NCBI GenBank assembly: GCA_900547025.1
Contig: UREZ01000002.1
Location: 1-48,169 of the forward strand
Reading direction: 5' to 3'
DNA: 48,169 nt
Source: an uncultured Collinsella sp.
GTDB lineage: Bacteria > Actinomycetota > Coriobacteriia > Coriobacteriales > Coriobacteriaceae
Shown here: positions 34,976 through 43,468 of the stretch, piece after piece
How positions within the stretch are numbered: position 1 is the stretch's first letter
Layout of the letters: the number at the start of each line of letters is the position of its first letter
Position numbers and translations under genes: made by a program
Notes under the pieces: model-generated
The model's database searches: none
Seen by the model: the letters and a program-made list of their open reading frames with translations, nothing else
What the model was told of the DNA's origin: nothing

Positions 34976-36358
34976 TTAGCGGGCTGTCGCTTTGGCTTGG
35001 GTGGCGCGATAGGTGCGTGCCGGGTGGCAAAGTAGTACCGCCACGACCATAAAGAACGCCGTGGTGCCCAGGCTGATGGGGTAGACCATCATGATGTTCG
35101 CAAAGGTGCGGAAGTGCGGGAACACGCAGAACACCCAGTAGAAGCGGATGCCGCAGACACAGATCATGGTGATGAGGGCGGGCGTGAGCGAGATACCAAA
35201 GCCGCGCAGGTAGCCGGACATGTTTTCGTAGAACATGCTAAAGGCGTACGCCGGGAAGATCGAACATACGCGGATATAGCCGATCGAGACGATGTTGGGA
35301 TCGCTGTTGAACAGCGACAAGATCTCGCGCCCCAGGCCGACAATAATGATGATCGTGGTGAGTGCAACGATACCGCCTTCGACCAGGCAGACCTTGAGCG
35401 TTTTGGTGCAGCGGTCGATCTGGCGGGCACCGTGGTTTTGTCCCACAAAGGTGGTGCAAGCCTGGCTAAAGCTGTTGAGCAGGTTATAGCACACGTACTC
35501 CAGGCTCATGGCGGCGCTCGATGCCGCCATGACCTCGGTGCCCAGGCTGTTAATGGCGGACTGGATGATGATGTTGGCGACGGCAAAGACGGCGCTTTGG
35601 ATGCCGGCGGGCAGGCCGATCTTGACGATGCGCTTGAGGGCGACGGGGTCGATAGCCAGGTCGCGTGGGGTGACGCGGACGACGGAGTCGGTCTTGAGCA
35701 GGCGGATAAAGAGCGTGGCGGCGCTGACGGTGTAGGCGATGGCGGTGGCGATGGCGACGCCCGCGACGCCCCAGTGGAGTACGGGGACAAAGATGAGGTC
35801 TAGGCCAATGTTGAGGACGGTGGACACAGCAAGCGCCTGCAGCGGCATGCGGGTGATGCCGACGGAGCGGAAAATCGCGGCCTCAAAGTTGTAGAGCAAG
35901 ATCGAGGGCAGGCTGAGCAAAAAGACGCGCAGGTAGAGCGAGGCGAGCGGCATGGTCTCGGCAGGCACGTTGAGTGCGGCGAGCATGGGCTCGGCAAAGA
36001 TCTCGCCCAGAGCGATGACGACAAAGCCTACGAGCGCCATTAAAATCGAGGTATGGACGGCGCGTTTGACCATGCTCTGATCGTCGCGGCCGATAGCGTT
36101 GGCGATGACCACGTTGGAGCCAAGCGACATGCCAATAAACAGGTTGAGCATAAGGCTGGTAAGCGGAACATTGGAGCCGACCGCCGCCATGGCGAGGGTT
36201 CCCTGGTCGCCCGAGAAGTTGCCGATAATGACCGTGGCGATGAGGTTCGACAGCTGCTCCAAGATGCTCGTGGCGGCCACGGGGAAGGCGAACAGGGGAA
36301 TATTGCGCCACAGCGAGCCGGTGGTCATATCGATGTGCTTAGATGCGGTATCAGCCAT
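34976..36358 (-). CDS. MATE-family multidrug efflux transporter
   Basis: 460 residues with twelve predicted helices. The first MatE domain includes FPVAATSILEQLSNLIATVIIGNF and GSNVVIANAIG; the second includes SQACTTFVGQNHGARQ. The family couples drug or metabolite export to Na+ or H+ gradients. It is convergent with the LysR gene and is read from a promoter near the repeat-rich gap at 36359-36600. Confidence 0.92.
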   Translation of the reverse strand: MADTASKHIDMTTGSLWRNIPLFAFPVAATSILEQLSNLIATVIIGNFSGDQGTLAMAAVGSNVPLTSLMLNLFIGMSLGSNVVIANAIGRDDQSMVKRAVHTSILMALVGFVVIALGEIFAEPMLAALNVPAETMPLASLYLRVFLLSLPSILLYNFEAAIFRSVGITRMPLQALAVSTVLNIGLDLIFVPVLHWGVAGVAIATAIAYTVSAATLFIRLLKTDSVVRVTPRDLAIDPVALKRIVKIGLPAGIQSAVFAVANIIIQSAINSLGTEVMAASSAAMSLEYVCYNLLNSFSQACTTFVGQNHGARQIDRCTKTLKVCLVEGGIVALTTIIIIVGLGREILSLFNSDPNIVSIGYIRVCSIFPAYAFSMFYENMSGYLRGFGISLTPALITMICVCGIRFYWVFCVFPHFRTFANIMMVYPISLGTTAFFMVVAVLLCHPARTYRATQAKATAR

Positions 36359-36424
36359 ACGCTCTCAATCTCTAACATGCTATATCGTGCTTATTTGCGC
36401 AGACGATGATACTCCTAATGCAAC

Positions 36425-36545
36425 CAGTCGGCACTTAGGGACGTTCCTTTTCTGCCGGCAGCTGGGGACACTCCTTATCTCTTCTAACTAGTCATTCAAG
36501 AACGTCTCTTCTAACTAGTCATTCAAGAACGTCCCCAATGACTAG
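36425..36545. repeat. palindromic repeat A cluster, copy 3
   Basis: Several units in various states: TTAGGGACGTTCCTTTTC, GCTGGGGACACTCCTT, then two direct copies of CTAACTAGTCATTCAAGAAC about 27 bases apart, ending GTCCCCAATGACTAG. It lies upstream of rlmA, 57 bases before its start codon, and between the MATE and rlmA promoters. Confidence 0.8.
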
Positions 36546-36601
36546 GTGGGGAAGGCGTGCGACAATGGTGGACGTTGTGTTGTTCGCGCTAAGGAGTTGC
36601 C

Positions 36602-37417
36602 ATGTTGTTGTGTCCCGTTTGCCATGAACCGTTGGCGGACAATGAGCGCGGTGCTGCATGCGCGGGCGGACACCGGTTTGACCGTGCGCGCGAGGGCTAT
36701 CTATATCTACTGCGCTCGTCCAAGAGCGGCGACTCCATGGGCGATCCCAAGTCGCAGGCGCGCAGCCGTCGTGACTTTCTGAACCGTGGATACTACGCGC
36801 CGTTGCGCGATGCGATGGTCGAGCTGGTGCACGAGCGGGCGGCAGAGCACGGGGTGTCTACGGGCAAGCAGCTGACCTTGCTCGATATTTGCTGCGGCGA
36901 GGGCTACTATACCAGCGCCATGGGCGCGGTGCCGGGCGTGGATGCTTACGGTTTCGACCTGGGCAAAGAGATGGTGCGCCTGGCCGCCAAGCGCGGCGAT
37001 GCGACCTACTTTGTGGCCAACATGAAGGATATCCCCGTGGCCGATGGCACCTTCGATATGGTGACCGAACTCTTTGCTCCCTTTAACGAGCGCGAATTTG
37101 CCCGCGTGCTGGCGCCAGAGGGCTCGCTCTATACCGTGGTGCCGGGTGCCCGTCATCTCTTTGGGCTCAAGGAAGTGCTCTACGATACGCCATATCTCAA
37201 CGATGAAAAACTGCCGAAGACCACCGGGCTCGAGTTGGTCGGAACACAGCGGGTGTCTGCGAATATTACGCTTCAGACCCAGGCCGATATCGAGGCGGTG
37301 TTCCAGATGACGCCGTACTACTACCGCACGCGCCCTGCCGACAAAGAGCGCCTGGCAAACTTGGACACGCTCCAGACCGATATCGACTTCATCATCGCCG
37401 AGTACCGCCACAGCTAA
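36602..37417 (+). CDS. rlmA: RlmA-like 23S rRNA guanine methyltransferase
   Basis: 271 residues; ATG after AAGGAG. The N-terminal zinc site CPVCHEPL with a CAGGHRFD pair is the RlmA hallmark. RSRRDFLNRGYYAPLRDAM follows, and the SAM fold has LLDICCGEGYYTSAM and DMVTELFAPFNEREFARVLAPEG. It methylates N1 of a guanine in 23S rRNA helix 35. A terminator follows at 37419. Confidence 0.92.
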   Translation: MLLCPVCHEPLADNERGAACAGGHRFDRAREGYLYLLRSSKSGDSMGDPKSQARSRRDFLNRGYYAPLRDAMVELVHERAAEHGVSTGKQLTLLDICCGEGYYTSAMGAVPGVDAYGFDLGKEMVRLAAKRGDATYFVANMKDIPVADGTFDMVTELFAPFNEREFARVLAPEGSLYTVVPGARHLFGLKEVLYDTPYLNDEKLPKTTGLELVGTQRVSANITLQTQADIEAVFQMTPYYYRTRPADKERLANLDTLQTDIDFIIAEYRHS

Positions 37418-37418
37418 C

Positions 37419-37457
37419 AACCTGCCAAAAAGGGACAGGTTAATTTTGGCAGGTTTT
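37419..37457 (+). terminator. terminator, related to repeat B core
   Basis: CCTGCCAAAA and TTTTGGCAGG (10 bp) with TTTTAT after. The loop AGGGACAGGTTAA shares AAAAGGGACAG with repeat family B, so it may be a diverged family member. Confidence 0.8.
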
Positions 37458-37471
37458 ATCTGGGCAAATGC

Positions 37472-37507
37472 AAAGGGCCGACCGCGGAGATGCGCGATCG
37501 GCCCTTT
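37472..37507. terminator. bidirectional terminator hairpin
   Basis: AAAGGGCCGA and TCGGCCCTTT with TTTTT on the plus strand; the loop is about 16 bases. It lies downstream of the minus-strand membrane gene ending at 37546 and of rlmA. Confidence 0.82.
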
Positions 37508-37545
37508 TTAGTTGCTTGGCTGCAGAGGTTATGAGAAGCGAGCGC

Positions 37546-37947
37546 TTACAGGCGGTCCTTGTTCTCGGCCTTAACGGCGTGTGCCTGCTGAACAAAGAAC
37601 AGGTCGTAGACCACGATGACAAAGGCGACGATATTGACGGAGCTGCCGCCGAGCGCGGGAAGCGTGAGCACGGCCTGCGCAAGCGTGGCGACCGCGGCAA
37701 CAATACCGAGCTTAAATGCGCCGTCTACCTGCGAAGGCTTGTTGGCGCCCTTGATACCGGCGACGCCTGCCGCAAAGTCGACAAGGCCTTTAATAATCAC
37801 AACGACAGCAGCGAGCATGGCGTTCGATCCGTAGACGGATTCAAATTTGCCGGTCGCGATGCCGGCGATTCCGATGACGAGGCTGGCGATGCCCAGAACA
37901 AAATAGATGAGGGCAAGGATTTTGAGTGTCTTGCGCGCGGCGCTCAT
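37546..37947 (-). CDS. small four-helix membrane protein, unknown
   Basis: 133 residues; ATG at 37947 after AAAGGA. Four hydrophobic segments are visible (ILALIYFVLGIASLVIGIAG, AAVVVIIKGLVDFAAGVAG, KLGIVAAVATLAQAVL, NIVAFVIVVYDLFFV), with polar ends. It resembles small DUF membrane proteins of Coriobacteria and firmicutes, but I name no function. It is terminated by the hairpin at 37472-37507. Confidence 0.82.
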   Translation of the reverse strand: MSAARKTLKILALIYFVLGIASLVIGIAGIATGKFESVYGSNAMLAAVVVIIKGLVDFAAGVAGIKGANKPSQVDGAFKLGIVAAVATLAQAVLTLPALGGSSVNIVAFVIVVYDLFFVQQAHAVKAENKDRL

Positions 37948-38178
37948 AGGTAGTCCTTTCGATGCGGGCGCTGCCAGTCTGGCGCGTCCCATATGCTGCA
38001 CATAACGTGAAGCACATTGTAGTTCAACGTGACGGCGTGTGTGTCAGAAAGCGCTTCTCGTCTGTGCAGGGCAATCTTTCAAAAAGGAAAGCCAGCTGTA
38101 AGGCAAATCGATGGCAGTTCATGTGCGGCGCTGCGATGATGGGGCCATGGTAAGAGCTGGACCGAAGGAGGAGCCATG

Positions 38179-38319
38179 ATGTACGGAACAGGTCAAGTGC
38201 GTGAGCCGCGGTCGTTGGGAAGGCGCATGGGTGATTCTGTGATCGCTGCCGTGTGCACGGGATTGATGGCGGTGCTTTGCGTTGGGATGCTGTGGGCCAT
38301 GTCGCATGTGGGACAATAG
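38179..38319 (+). CDS. 46-residue single-helix membrane protein
   Basis: ATG at 38179 (or the adjacent ATG at 38176) follows a strong AAGGAGG at 38165-38171. After a polar basic start (REPRSLGRRMGDS) comes one hydrophobic segment (VIAAVCTGLMAVLCVGMLWAM) and HVGQ. Too short for most gene callers, but the ribosome-binding site and the clean helix make it credible. A 22-codon frame from 38111 ends overlapping its start. No function is suggested. Confidence 0.6.
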   Translation: MYGTGQVREPRSLGRRMGDSVIAAVCTGLMAVLCVGMLWAMSHVGQ

Positions 38320-38382
38320 CGGACGGTTGGGTGCCGACATAAACGGCGCTCGCGTATTCGTTTTGCTTGCTAAGGAGTACCC

Positions 38383-39087
38383 ATGGGCATCATCGATCCC
38401 TTTTCTGTTGCTCGAGCCGCGGGGCTTGAGCTGACCGGGAAGTCCGAGGGACTCACGCTCACCGACGGCTCGATGGAACTGCGTGCCGATTTTACCCGTA
38501 TGCTTCCGCGGCTCAAGCAGGGCCGTCTGCAGCAAGAGCTGTTGGTAAAGGCTGCGCGCACAAAAGGCATCGAGCGCCCATGGGCGATTGACGCCACGGC
38601 AGGCTTTGGCGAGGACTCGCTGCTGCTGGCGGCCGCGGGCTTTACCGTCGATCTGTATGAGCAGGATTGCGTGATCGCGGCGCTCCTCAAGGATGCCTTG
38701 GATCGTGCGGCAGATGATCCGGCGCTTGCGGCTGCCGTGTCACGCATGCGTTTACATGCGGGCGAGGACAGTATTGCCGGCCTTCTCCATGTAGCTGAGC
38801 TGATCGGTCAGGGCGAGCTTGCTGCTCCCGACGTGGTGTATCTGGATCCCATGTTTCCCGGGCGCACCAAGAGCGCGGCGGTTAAAAAGAAGTTCCAACT
38901 CTTGCACCATCTGGAACAGCCGTGTGCCGATGAGAAGACGCTGGTCGAAGCCGCGCTTGCGGTGCACCCGCGCAAGGTCGTTATCAAACGGCCGGCGAAG
39001 GGACCACTGCTTGCCGGCGTTAAGCCGAGCTATCAGCTTGCGGGCAAGGCCGTCCGCTACGATGTTTTGGTGCCGCCGCGCCCGTAG
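38383..39087 (+). CDS. rsmJ: RsmJ-like 16S rRNA methyltransferase
   Basis: 234 residues; ATG after AAGGAG. WAIDATAGFGEDSLLLAAAG (SAM motif I), YEQD, and DVVYLDPMFPGRTKSAAVKKKFQLL match RsmJ/YhiQ, which makes m2G1516 in 16S rRNA. The N-terminal 60 residues contain LRADFTRMLPRLKQGRLQQELLVKA, also conserved there. Close neighbours are unrelated genes. Confidence 0.88.
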   Translation: MGIIDPFSVARAAGLELTGKSEGLTLTDGSMELRADFTRMLPRLKQGRLQQELLVKAARTKGIERPWAIDATAGFGEDSLLLAAAGFTVDLYEQDCVIAALLKDALDRAADDPALAAAVSRMRLHAGEDSIAGLLHVAELIGQGELAAPDVVYLDPMFPGRTKSAAVKKKFQLLHHLEQPCADEKTLVEAALAVHPRKVVIKRPAKGPLLAGVKPSYQLAGKAVRYDVLVPPRP

Positions 39088-39135
39088 CTTGCGTGCGATG
39101 GCTGGCACTCCGCCAGCGCCGTGCCGATGCGGGGC

Positions 39136-39432
39136 CTATTTCCAGGGGTGCGACGTCAGATGCCATCCGCCGCAGTATTCGCATTTGTAGCAGGCCAAAC
39201 CGCGCCGTCCGCGGTTTTCGCAGTCGGCCATGACTGCCTCGGCCTCGGCGCGCGTGTCGTAACGGTTTTTGCGCTCGCACGACTTGTAGCGCCAGGCTTC
39301 ATCGCGCTCGGCGTCTAGTGCGTCGCGGCGCTCGTCTTCGTGTGCAAACAGGTCGCTCATATCGCCGCCCGTGGCAGCGCCCAAAAACTCGCTTTTGGCT
39401 TTTGACCAGGCGGCTCGCTTTTTGCTCCCCAT
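39136..39432 (-). CDS. small protein with zinc-ribbon-like C-terminus
   Basis: 98 residues; ATG at 39432 with GGAGAGGGG further upstream. The middle is charged (DERRDALDAERDEAWRYKSC). The end, GLACYKCEYCGGWHLTS, has CxxCxxCxxxH ligands like a zinc knuckle, found in phage and actinobacterial small proteins. It diverges from the GNAT gene, sharing a palindromic operator candidate. No function assigned. Confidence 0.72.
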   Translation of the reverse strand: MGSKKRAAWSKAKSEFLGAATGGDMSDLFAHEDERRDALDAERDEAWRYKSCERKNRYDTRAEAEAVMADCENRGRRGLACYKCEYCGGWHLTSHPWK

Positions 39433-39456
39433 CTGCTTCGCGCCCCTCTCCAAACG

Positions 39457-39488
39457 TTGGTATCATTGCTCAATCAAAGTGATACCAA
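39457..39488. promoter_or_regulatory. inverted-repeat operator between divergent genes
   Basis: TTGGTATCA (39457-39465) and TGATACCAA (39480-39488) are perfect inverted 9-mers separated by 14 bases, centred between the starts of the zinc-ribbon and GNAT genes. The TTGGTAT word also appears in the repeat upstream of the AAA+ ATPase at 42350, suggesting one shared regulator. Confidence 0.55.
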
Positions 39489-39509
39489 TAAACGTGAGGT
39501 CGCCGCGTG

Positions 39510-39998
39510 ATGATCAGAAAAACCCTCGATACCGACATTCCCGCCATCATGGCTATCTATGACGCGGCCCGCGCCTTTATGCGTGCGCATGGCAACGCCA
39601 CGCAGTGGCCCGAGGGCACGCCCTCTGCCGAGCAGCTGGCTGCCGATATCGCCGCCGGTGGCAGCTATGTGTGCGAAGTCGACGGCCGCGTGGTGGCGAC
39701 GTTTGCCTTTTTACCAGGCCCGGACGAGTGCTATGACGTAATTGAGGACGGTCAATGGCGTAGCGACACTCCGTACGCCGTGCTGCACCGTGTGGCATCC
39801 GACGGCACCGTGCACGGTATCGCGGCTGCGATGTTTGCCTTTGCCAAGGAGCGTGCCGATCACCTGCGCATCGACACGCATCAGGACAACCTGCCCATGC
39901 AGGGTGCGAGTATTAAGGCGGGGTTTGAGCGTGCCGGCGTCGTCTATGTATCCGACGGCACGGCGCGTGTTGCGTTCGATTGGCTGCGCGAGACATAA
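39510..39998 (+). CDS. GNAT-family N-acetyltransferase
   Basis: 162 residues from ATG 39510, or from GTG 39507; GAGGT precedes both. IRKTLDTDIPAIMAIYDAARAFMRAHGN, VDGRVVATFAF, VLHRVASDGTVHGIAAAMFAFA and DTHQDNLPMQGASIKAGFERAG follow the GNAT fold, with the acetyl-CoA loop around VASDGTVHGI. The substrate is unknown. Confidence 0.9.
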   Translation: MIRKTLDTDIPAIMAIYDAARAFMRAHGNATQWPEGTPSAEQLAADIAAGGSYVCEVDGRVVATFAFLPGPDECYDVIEDGQWRSDTPYAVLHRVASDGTVHGIAAAMFAFAKERADHLRIDTHQDNLPMQGASIKAGFERAGVVYVSDGTARVAFDWLRET

Positions 39999-40026
39999 GA
40001 GCGGGGACGCGTATCAACAATTTGCA

Positions 40027-40064
40027 CGAACGAAAATGGCCCCGGGTGGGGTCATTTTCGTTCG
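40027..40064. terminator. strong near-perfect hairpin
   Basis: CGAACGAAAATGGCCCC pairs with GGGGTCATTTTCGTTCG (one G/T) around GGGT, 28 bases after the GNAT stop. It is followed by no T run but has an A/T-rich flank; probably a terminator or a repeat unit. The stretch 40065-40252 shows no gene. Confidence 0.7.
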
Positions 40065-40252
40065 CTGCGCTGTTTTGCGAGCCGGCTTTCGCAAGGCGCG
40101 AACCTACGAAAATCGCCGCGCGGCAACGCAGGGCGATGAGCTCGGTCGGGGGATAGGGCCCGCTTCGCCCGCCGGCCCGTAAATTGTATCATCCAGTGTG
40201 GAACGAGGATGCCCGTTGCCGCGTGCGGTGGGCTTGCAATAAGAGGAGAGCC

Positions 40253-42256
40253 ATGTCGAAGCAAGCGGTCGTTGGAATCTTGGCGCATGTCGATGCCGGC
40301 AAGACCACGCTGGCCGAGGCCATGCTGTTCAACGCGGGTCGCATTCGCAAGCGCGGCCGCGTGGACGATGGCGATTCATATCTGGACACGAACGCGATCG
40401 AGCGCGAGCGCGGCATTACGATCTTCTCGTCGCAGGCCATGCTCGACCATGGCGATACCCACGTCATGCTCGTGGATGCGCCGGGACATGTCGATTTTTC
40501 TGCCGAGGCGGAGCGCACGCTGCGCGCACTCGACTACGCGATTTTGGTTGTGGGCGCCAACGACGGCGTGCAAGGGCACACCGAAACCCTGTGGCGCCTG
40601 CTTGCGCGCTATGACATTCCGACGTTCATCTATATCAACAAAATCGATTTGGAGAATCCCGGCCGCGATGTTTTGCTGGCACAGCTTGGGCAGCGTCTTT
40701 CCGAGGGCTGCCTGGATGCCAACGAACTGCTGGCGGGCGGCGCCGTTCAGGAGGACGCTGCTGCGTTGGACGAGGCGGCGCTCGAGGAGTTTTTTGAAGC
40801 GGGCGAGCTTTCTGTCGCAACGCTGTCGCGCATGGTTGCCGAGCGCAAGCTCTTTCCCTGCTTTGCCGGCTCGGCGCTCAGGGACCAGGGCGTGGACGAA
40901 CTGCTGGATGGCATATGTGCGCTGATGCGCGAACAGGCGTGGCTCCCGGAGTTTGCCGCGCGCGTCTATCGTGTCAGCCGCGGGGATCGCGGCGAGCGTT
41001 TGGCTTGGGTTAAAGTGACCGGCGGCACGCTGCACGCAAAACAGATGATTGGCGGACGTTCCGGTGCCGAGGCATGGGAGCAAAAGATCGATCAGGTGCG
41101 CATCTATAACGGCGAGAAATACGAGCTTGCACAGAAAGTTGCCGCTGGCGGCATCTGCGCCGTGACGGGTCTTGCACACGTTCGCCCAGGGGACGCCCTG
41201 GGCGCGGAGCCCGCGGGCGATGCGCCCGTCATTGCGCCAGTCCTTACCTATACGGTGCTTCCGGGCGAACACGATGTCCACGCGGTGTTCAAAGCACTGA
41301 CTGAGTTGGCGGACGAAGATCCTATGCTCGGCGTAAGCTGGAATACGCATCTTGAGCAGATTCATTTGCAGTTGATGGGCGCCGTGCAGCTCGAGGTCGT
41401 GCAGCGGGTGTTGGCCGATCGCTTTGGCCTTTCGATTGATTTTGAGTCTGGCGGCATTCTCTATAAGGAGACTATTTCGCAGCCGGTCGAGGGCGTGGGC
41501 CACTTTGAGCCACTGCGCCACTATGCCGAGGTACATCTGCGCCTGGAGCCATTGCCGGCGGGTTCGGGCGTGCAGTTTGGCACCGTTACCTCGACCGACG
41601 AGCTCGATCTTAACTGGCAGCGTCTGGCGCTCACCAACGCCATGGAGCGCGATCACCTGGGCGTGCTGACTGGCTCTCCCATCACCGATGTGCGCATTAC
41701 GCTCACGGGCGGCCGTGCGCATGCCAAACACACCGAGGGCGGCGATTTTCGCCAGGCCACGTACCGCGCGATTCGTCAGGGTTTGATGCAGGCGCGTGAG
41801 GCCGGCGCGGCGGTGCTGTTGGAGCCGTGGTATCGCTTTGAGCTCGAGGTGCCGGGGGAGTGCGTGGGTCGGGCGCTCTCGGATGCCACGCGCATGGGTG
41901 CCGAGTACGAGCCGCCGACGATGGCGGGGGACCGGGCGAAGCTTGTGGGTCGCGTGCCGGCATCCGAGGTGCAGGACTATGCCCTGGAGGTAGCTGCCTA
42001 CACAAGCGGCCGCGGTCATCTGTACCTGGAGTTCGCCGGTTATGCGGCTTGCCATGATGCCGAGCGCGTAATCGAGACGGCCGCCTATGAGCCCGAGGCC
42101 GATCTGCCCAACACGCCCGATTCGGTCTTTTGCTCTCACGGTGCCGGTTACACGGTCAAATGGTACGACGTACCCGCCGCGGCGCACGTAAAGGTCGATC
42201 CCTCCACCTTCCGCCCCTGGCGAGCAGCAGACGCAGAGTTCTTCTGCCATAGGTGA
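40253..42256 (+). CDS. TetM/EF-G-like ribosomal protection-type GTPase
   Basis: 667 residues; ATG at 40253 after AAGAGGAG. G1 AHVDAGKTTLAEAMLF, G2 ERERGITIFSSQ, G3 VDAPGHVDFSAEAERTLR and G4 NKID are present, then EF-G-like domains II to V (LTGGRAHAKHTEGGDFRQATYRAIRQG). Length matches tetracycline ribosomal protection proteins (about 640) and not EF-G (about 700). Codon use matches the neighbours, so it looks resident rather than recently acquired. Whether it protects against tetracycline is unproven. Confidence 0.88.
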   Translation: MSKQAVVGILAHVDAGKTTLAEAMLFNAGRIRKRGRVDDGDSYLDTNAIERERGITIFSSQAMLDHGDTHVMLVDAPGHVDFSAEAERTLRALDYAILVVGANDGVQGHTETLWRLLARYDIPTFIYINKIDLENPGRDVLLAQLGQRLSEGCLDANELLAGGAVQEDAAALDEAALEEFFEAGELSVATLSRMVAERKLFPCFAGSALRDQGVDELLDGICALMREQAWLPEFAARVYRVSRGDRGERLAWVKVTGGTLHAKQMIGGRSGAEAWEQKIDQVRIYNGEKYELAQKVAAGGICAVTGLAHVRPGDALGAEPAGDAPVIAPVLTYTVLPGEHDVHAVFKALTELADEDPMLGVSWNTHLEQIHLQLMGAVQLEVVQRVLADRFGLSIDFESGGILYKETISQPVEGVGHFEPLRHYAEVHLRLEPLPAGSGVQFGTVTSTDELDLNWQRLALTNAMERDHLGVLTGSPITDVRITLTGGRAHAKHTEGGDFRQATYRAIRQGLMQAREAGAAVLLEPWYRFELEVPGECVGRALSDATRMGAEYEPPTMAGDRAKLVGRVPASEVQDYALEVAAYTSGRGHLYLEFAGYAACHDAERVIETAAYEPEADLPNTPDSVFCSHGAGYTVKWYDVPAAAHVKVDPSTFRPWRAADAEFFCHR

Positions 42257-42284
42257 TAGAAGGGCGGCCTCTTTGTCACCTGCT

Positions 42285-42316
42285 GTTGGTATAACTCGGT
42301 ACAAGTTGGTATAACT
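42285..42316 (+). promoter_or_regulatory. tandem GTTGGTATAACT repeat, operator candidate
   Basis: GTTGGTATAACT occurs at 42285-42296 and again at 42305-42316, an exact 20-base period (two helical turns), 33 bases before the AAA+ ATPase start. TATAACT or TATTAC could be a -10. It resembles the TTGGTAT word at 39457-39488. Confidence 0.5.
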
Positions 42317-42349
42317 ATTACCAGGGTTTGCCAATCCGAGGAGGCCGAC

Positions 42350-43468
42350 ATGAATCCAAATCCCTTTAAGCCAACGGCAGGCAAGCGGCCTCCGATGCTC
42401 ATCGGTCGAGAGTCGGTCATCGAAGATTTCGAGGAAGGGCTCGATAACGGCGCCGGAGCGCCGGGTAGGCTCATGCTCATTACGGGAAATCGCGGCTGCG
42501 GCAAGACGGTTCTCCTGCGGGAGCTGCAACGTCTAGCCAATGAGCGCGGATGGGCGGTTGTCTCCGATTCCGCTTCGCTTGGCTTATGCGACCGATTGGC
42601 CGACGCGCTTCGCTCGAATAAGCCCGTTGTGACGTCAATGGAGTTCGGTCCGTCGTTTGGCCGGATGTCGGTCGAGGCGGCGCGGGCAAAGGGCGAAACG
42701 TTGCGAGGGCTGGTCAACGAGCGCCTCAAGAAGCTCGGTCCAGGCAAGGGCATACTGTTTGCGATTGACGAGGCGCAATCGGCGTCTATCGAGGAACTGG
42801 CGGCTCTTGCCGTTCTCTATCAGCAGGTGCTCGGAGACCAGGATGCTACGGGCTTGCCCGATAGCGAGCAGCGCGGCCTTGCGCTGGTGTTCGCCGGCTT
42901 ACCCAGTATGGTTGACGATCTGCTCGAAGAGCCGAGCGTAACGTTTTTACGGCGTGCCCAGCAGCGTACGTTGGGGGCGATATCCTTGCCCAAGGTGCGC
43001 GATTCGTATATCCAGACGGTCAAGGACGCTGGTCTTTACGTGGACGCGGGGACGGCGGACCTTGCGGCGCGCAAGAGCATGGGGCATCCCTATATGGTTC
43101 AGCTGGTGGGATATTACATGTGGCGCTCTGCCGTCCGGCGTGGCTCGCAGGTCATCGAAAGGTGCGATGTCGAGGCTGGCCATACGGATGCCGTCTCCGA
43201 GTTCTACGCAGCGGTCGACGCGCCCCTGTATTACGGGCTGCGCAGTCCACAGCGCCTCTTTATCGAGGCCATGGCGGTTGACGAGGGCAAACCGACGCGC
43301 ATGGCGGATGTCATTGAGCGCTGCGATCGCACCCAGAGCTGGGCGAGTAAATATCGCGCAAGCCTGATTCGCGAGCGCGTCATCGGGGCTGCCGGATACG
43401 GTCTCGTCCGGTTTACCGTGCCCATGCTGGGCGAGTACATCCGCGATCGAGTTTTATGGCATGAGTAG
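42350..43468 (+). CDS. AAA+ ATP-binding protein with C-terminal winged helix
   Basis: 372 residues; ATG after GAGGCCGAC. NPFKPTAGKRPPMLIGR begins the family, Walker A is GNRGCGKTV (about 48-55) and Walker B is ILFAIDEAQ. LRRAQQRTLGAISLPKVRD is the sensor region. The last 100 residues look like a DNA-binding winged helix (ADVIERCDRTQSWASKYRASLIRERVI). It is a paralogue of the gene at 46015-47115 and of the remnant at 1336-1605. Relatives are archaeal-type/Orc1-like ATPases of unclear role. Its stop overlaps the start of a UvrA paralogue. Confidence 0.85.
   Translation: MNPNPFKPTAGKRPPMLIGRESVIEDFEEGLDNGAGAPGRLMLITGNRGCGKTVLLRELQRLANERGWAVVSDSASLGLCDRLADALRSNKPVVTSMEFGPSFGRMSVEAARAKGETLRGLVNERLKKLGPGKGILFAIDEAQSASIEELAALAVLYQQVLGDQDATGLPDSEQRGLALVFAGLPSMVDDLLEEPSVTFLRRAQQRTLGAISLPKVRDSYIQTVKDAGLYVDAGTADLAARKSMGHPYMVQLVGYYMWRSAVRRGSQVIERCDVEAGHTDAVSEFYAAVDAPLYYGLRSPQRLFIEAMAVDEGKPTRMADVIERCDRTQSWASKYRASLIRERVIGAAGYGLVRFTVPMLGEYIRDRVLWHE

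Noticed and set aside
36425..36545. Direct repeats as a phage attachment site
   Set aside because: They belong to repeat family A found elsewhere, and there is no integrase or tRNA gene beside them.
40376..42529. Minus-strand frame of 717 codons
   Set aside because: Antisense to the TetM-like GTPase; the forward frame has all G motifs.
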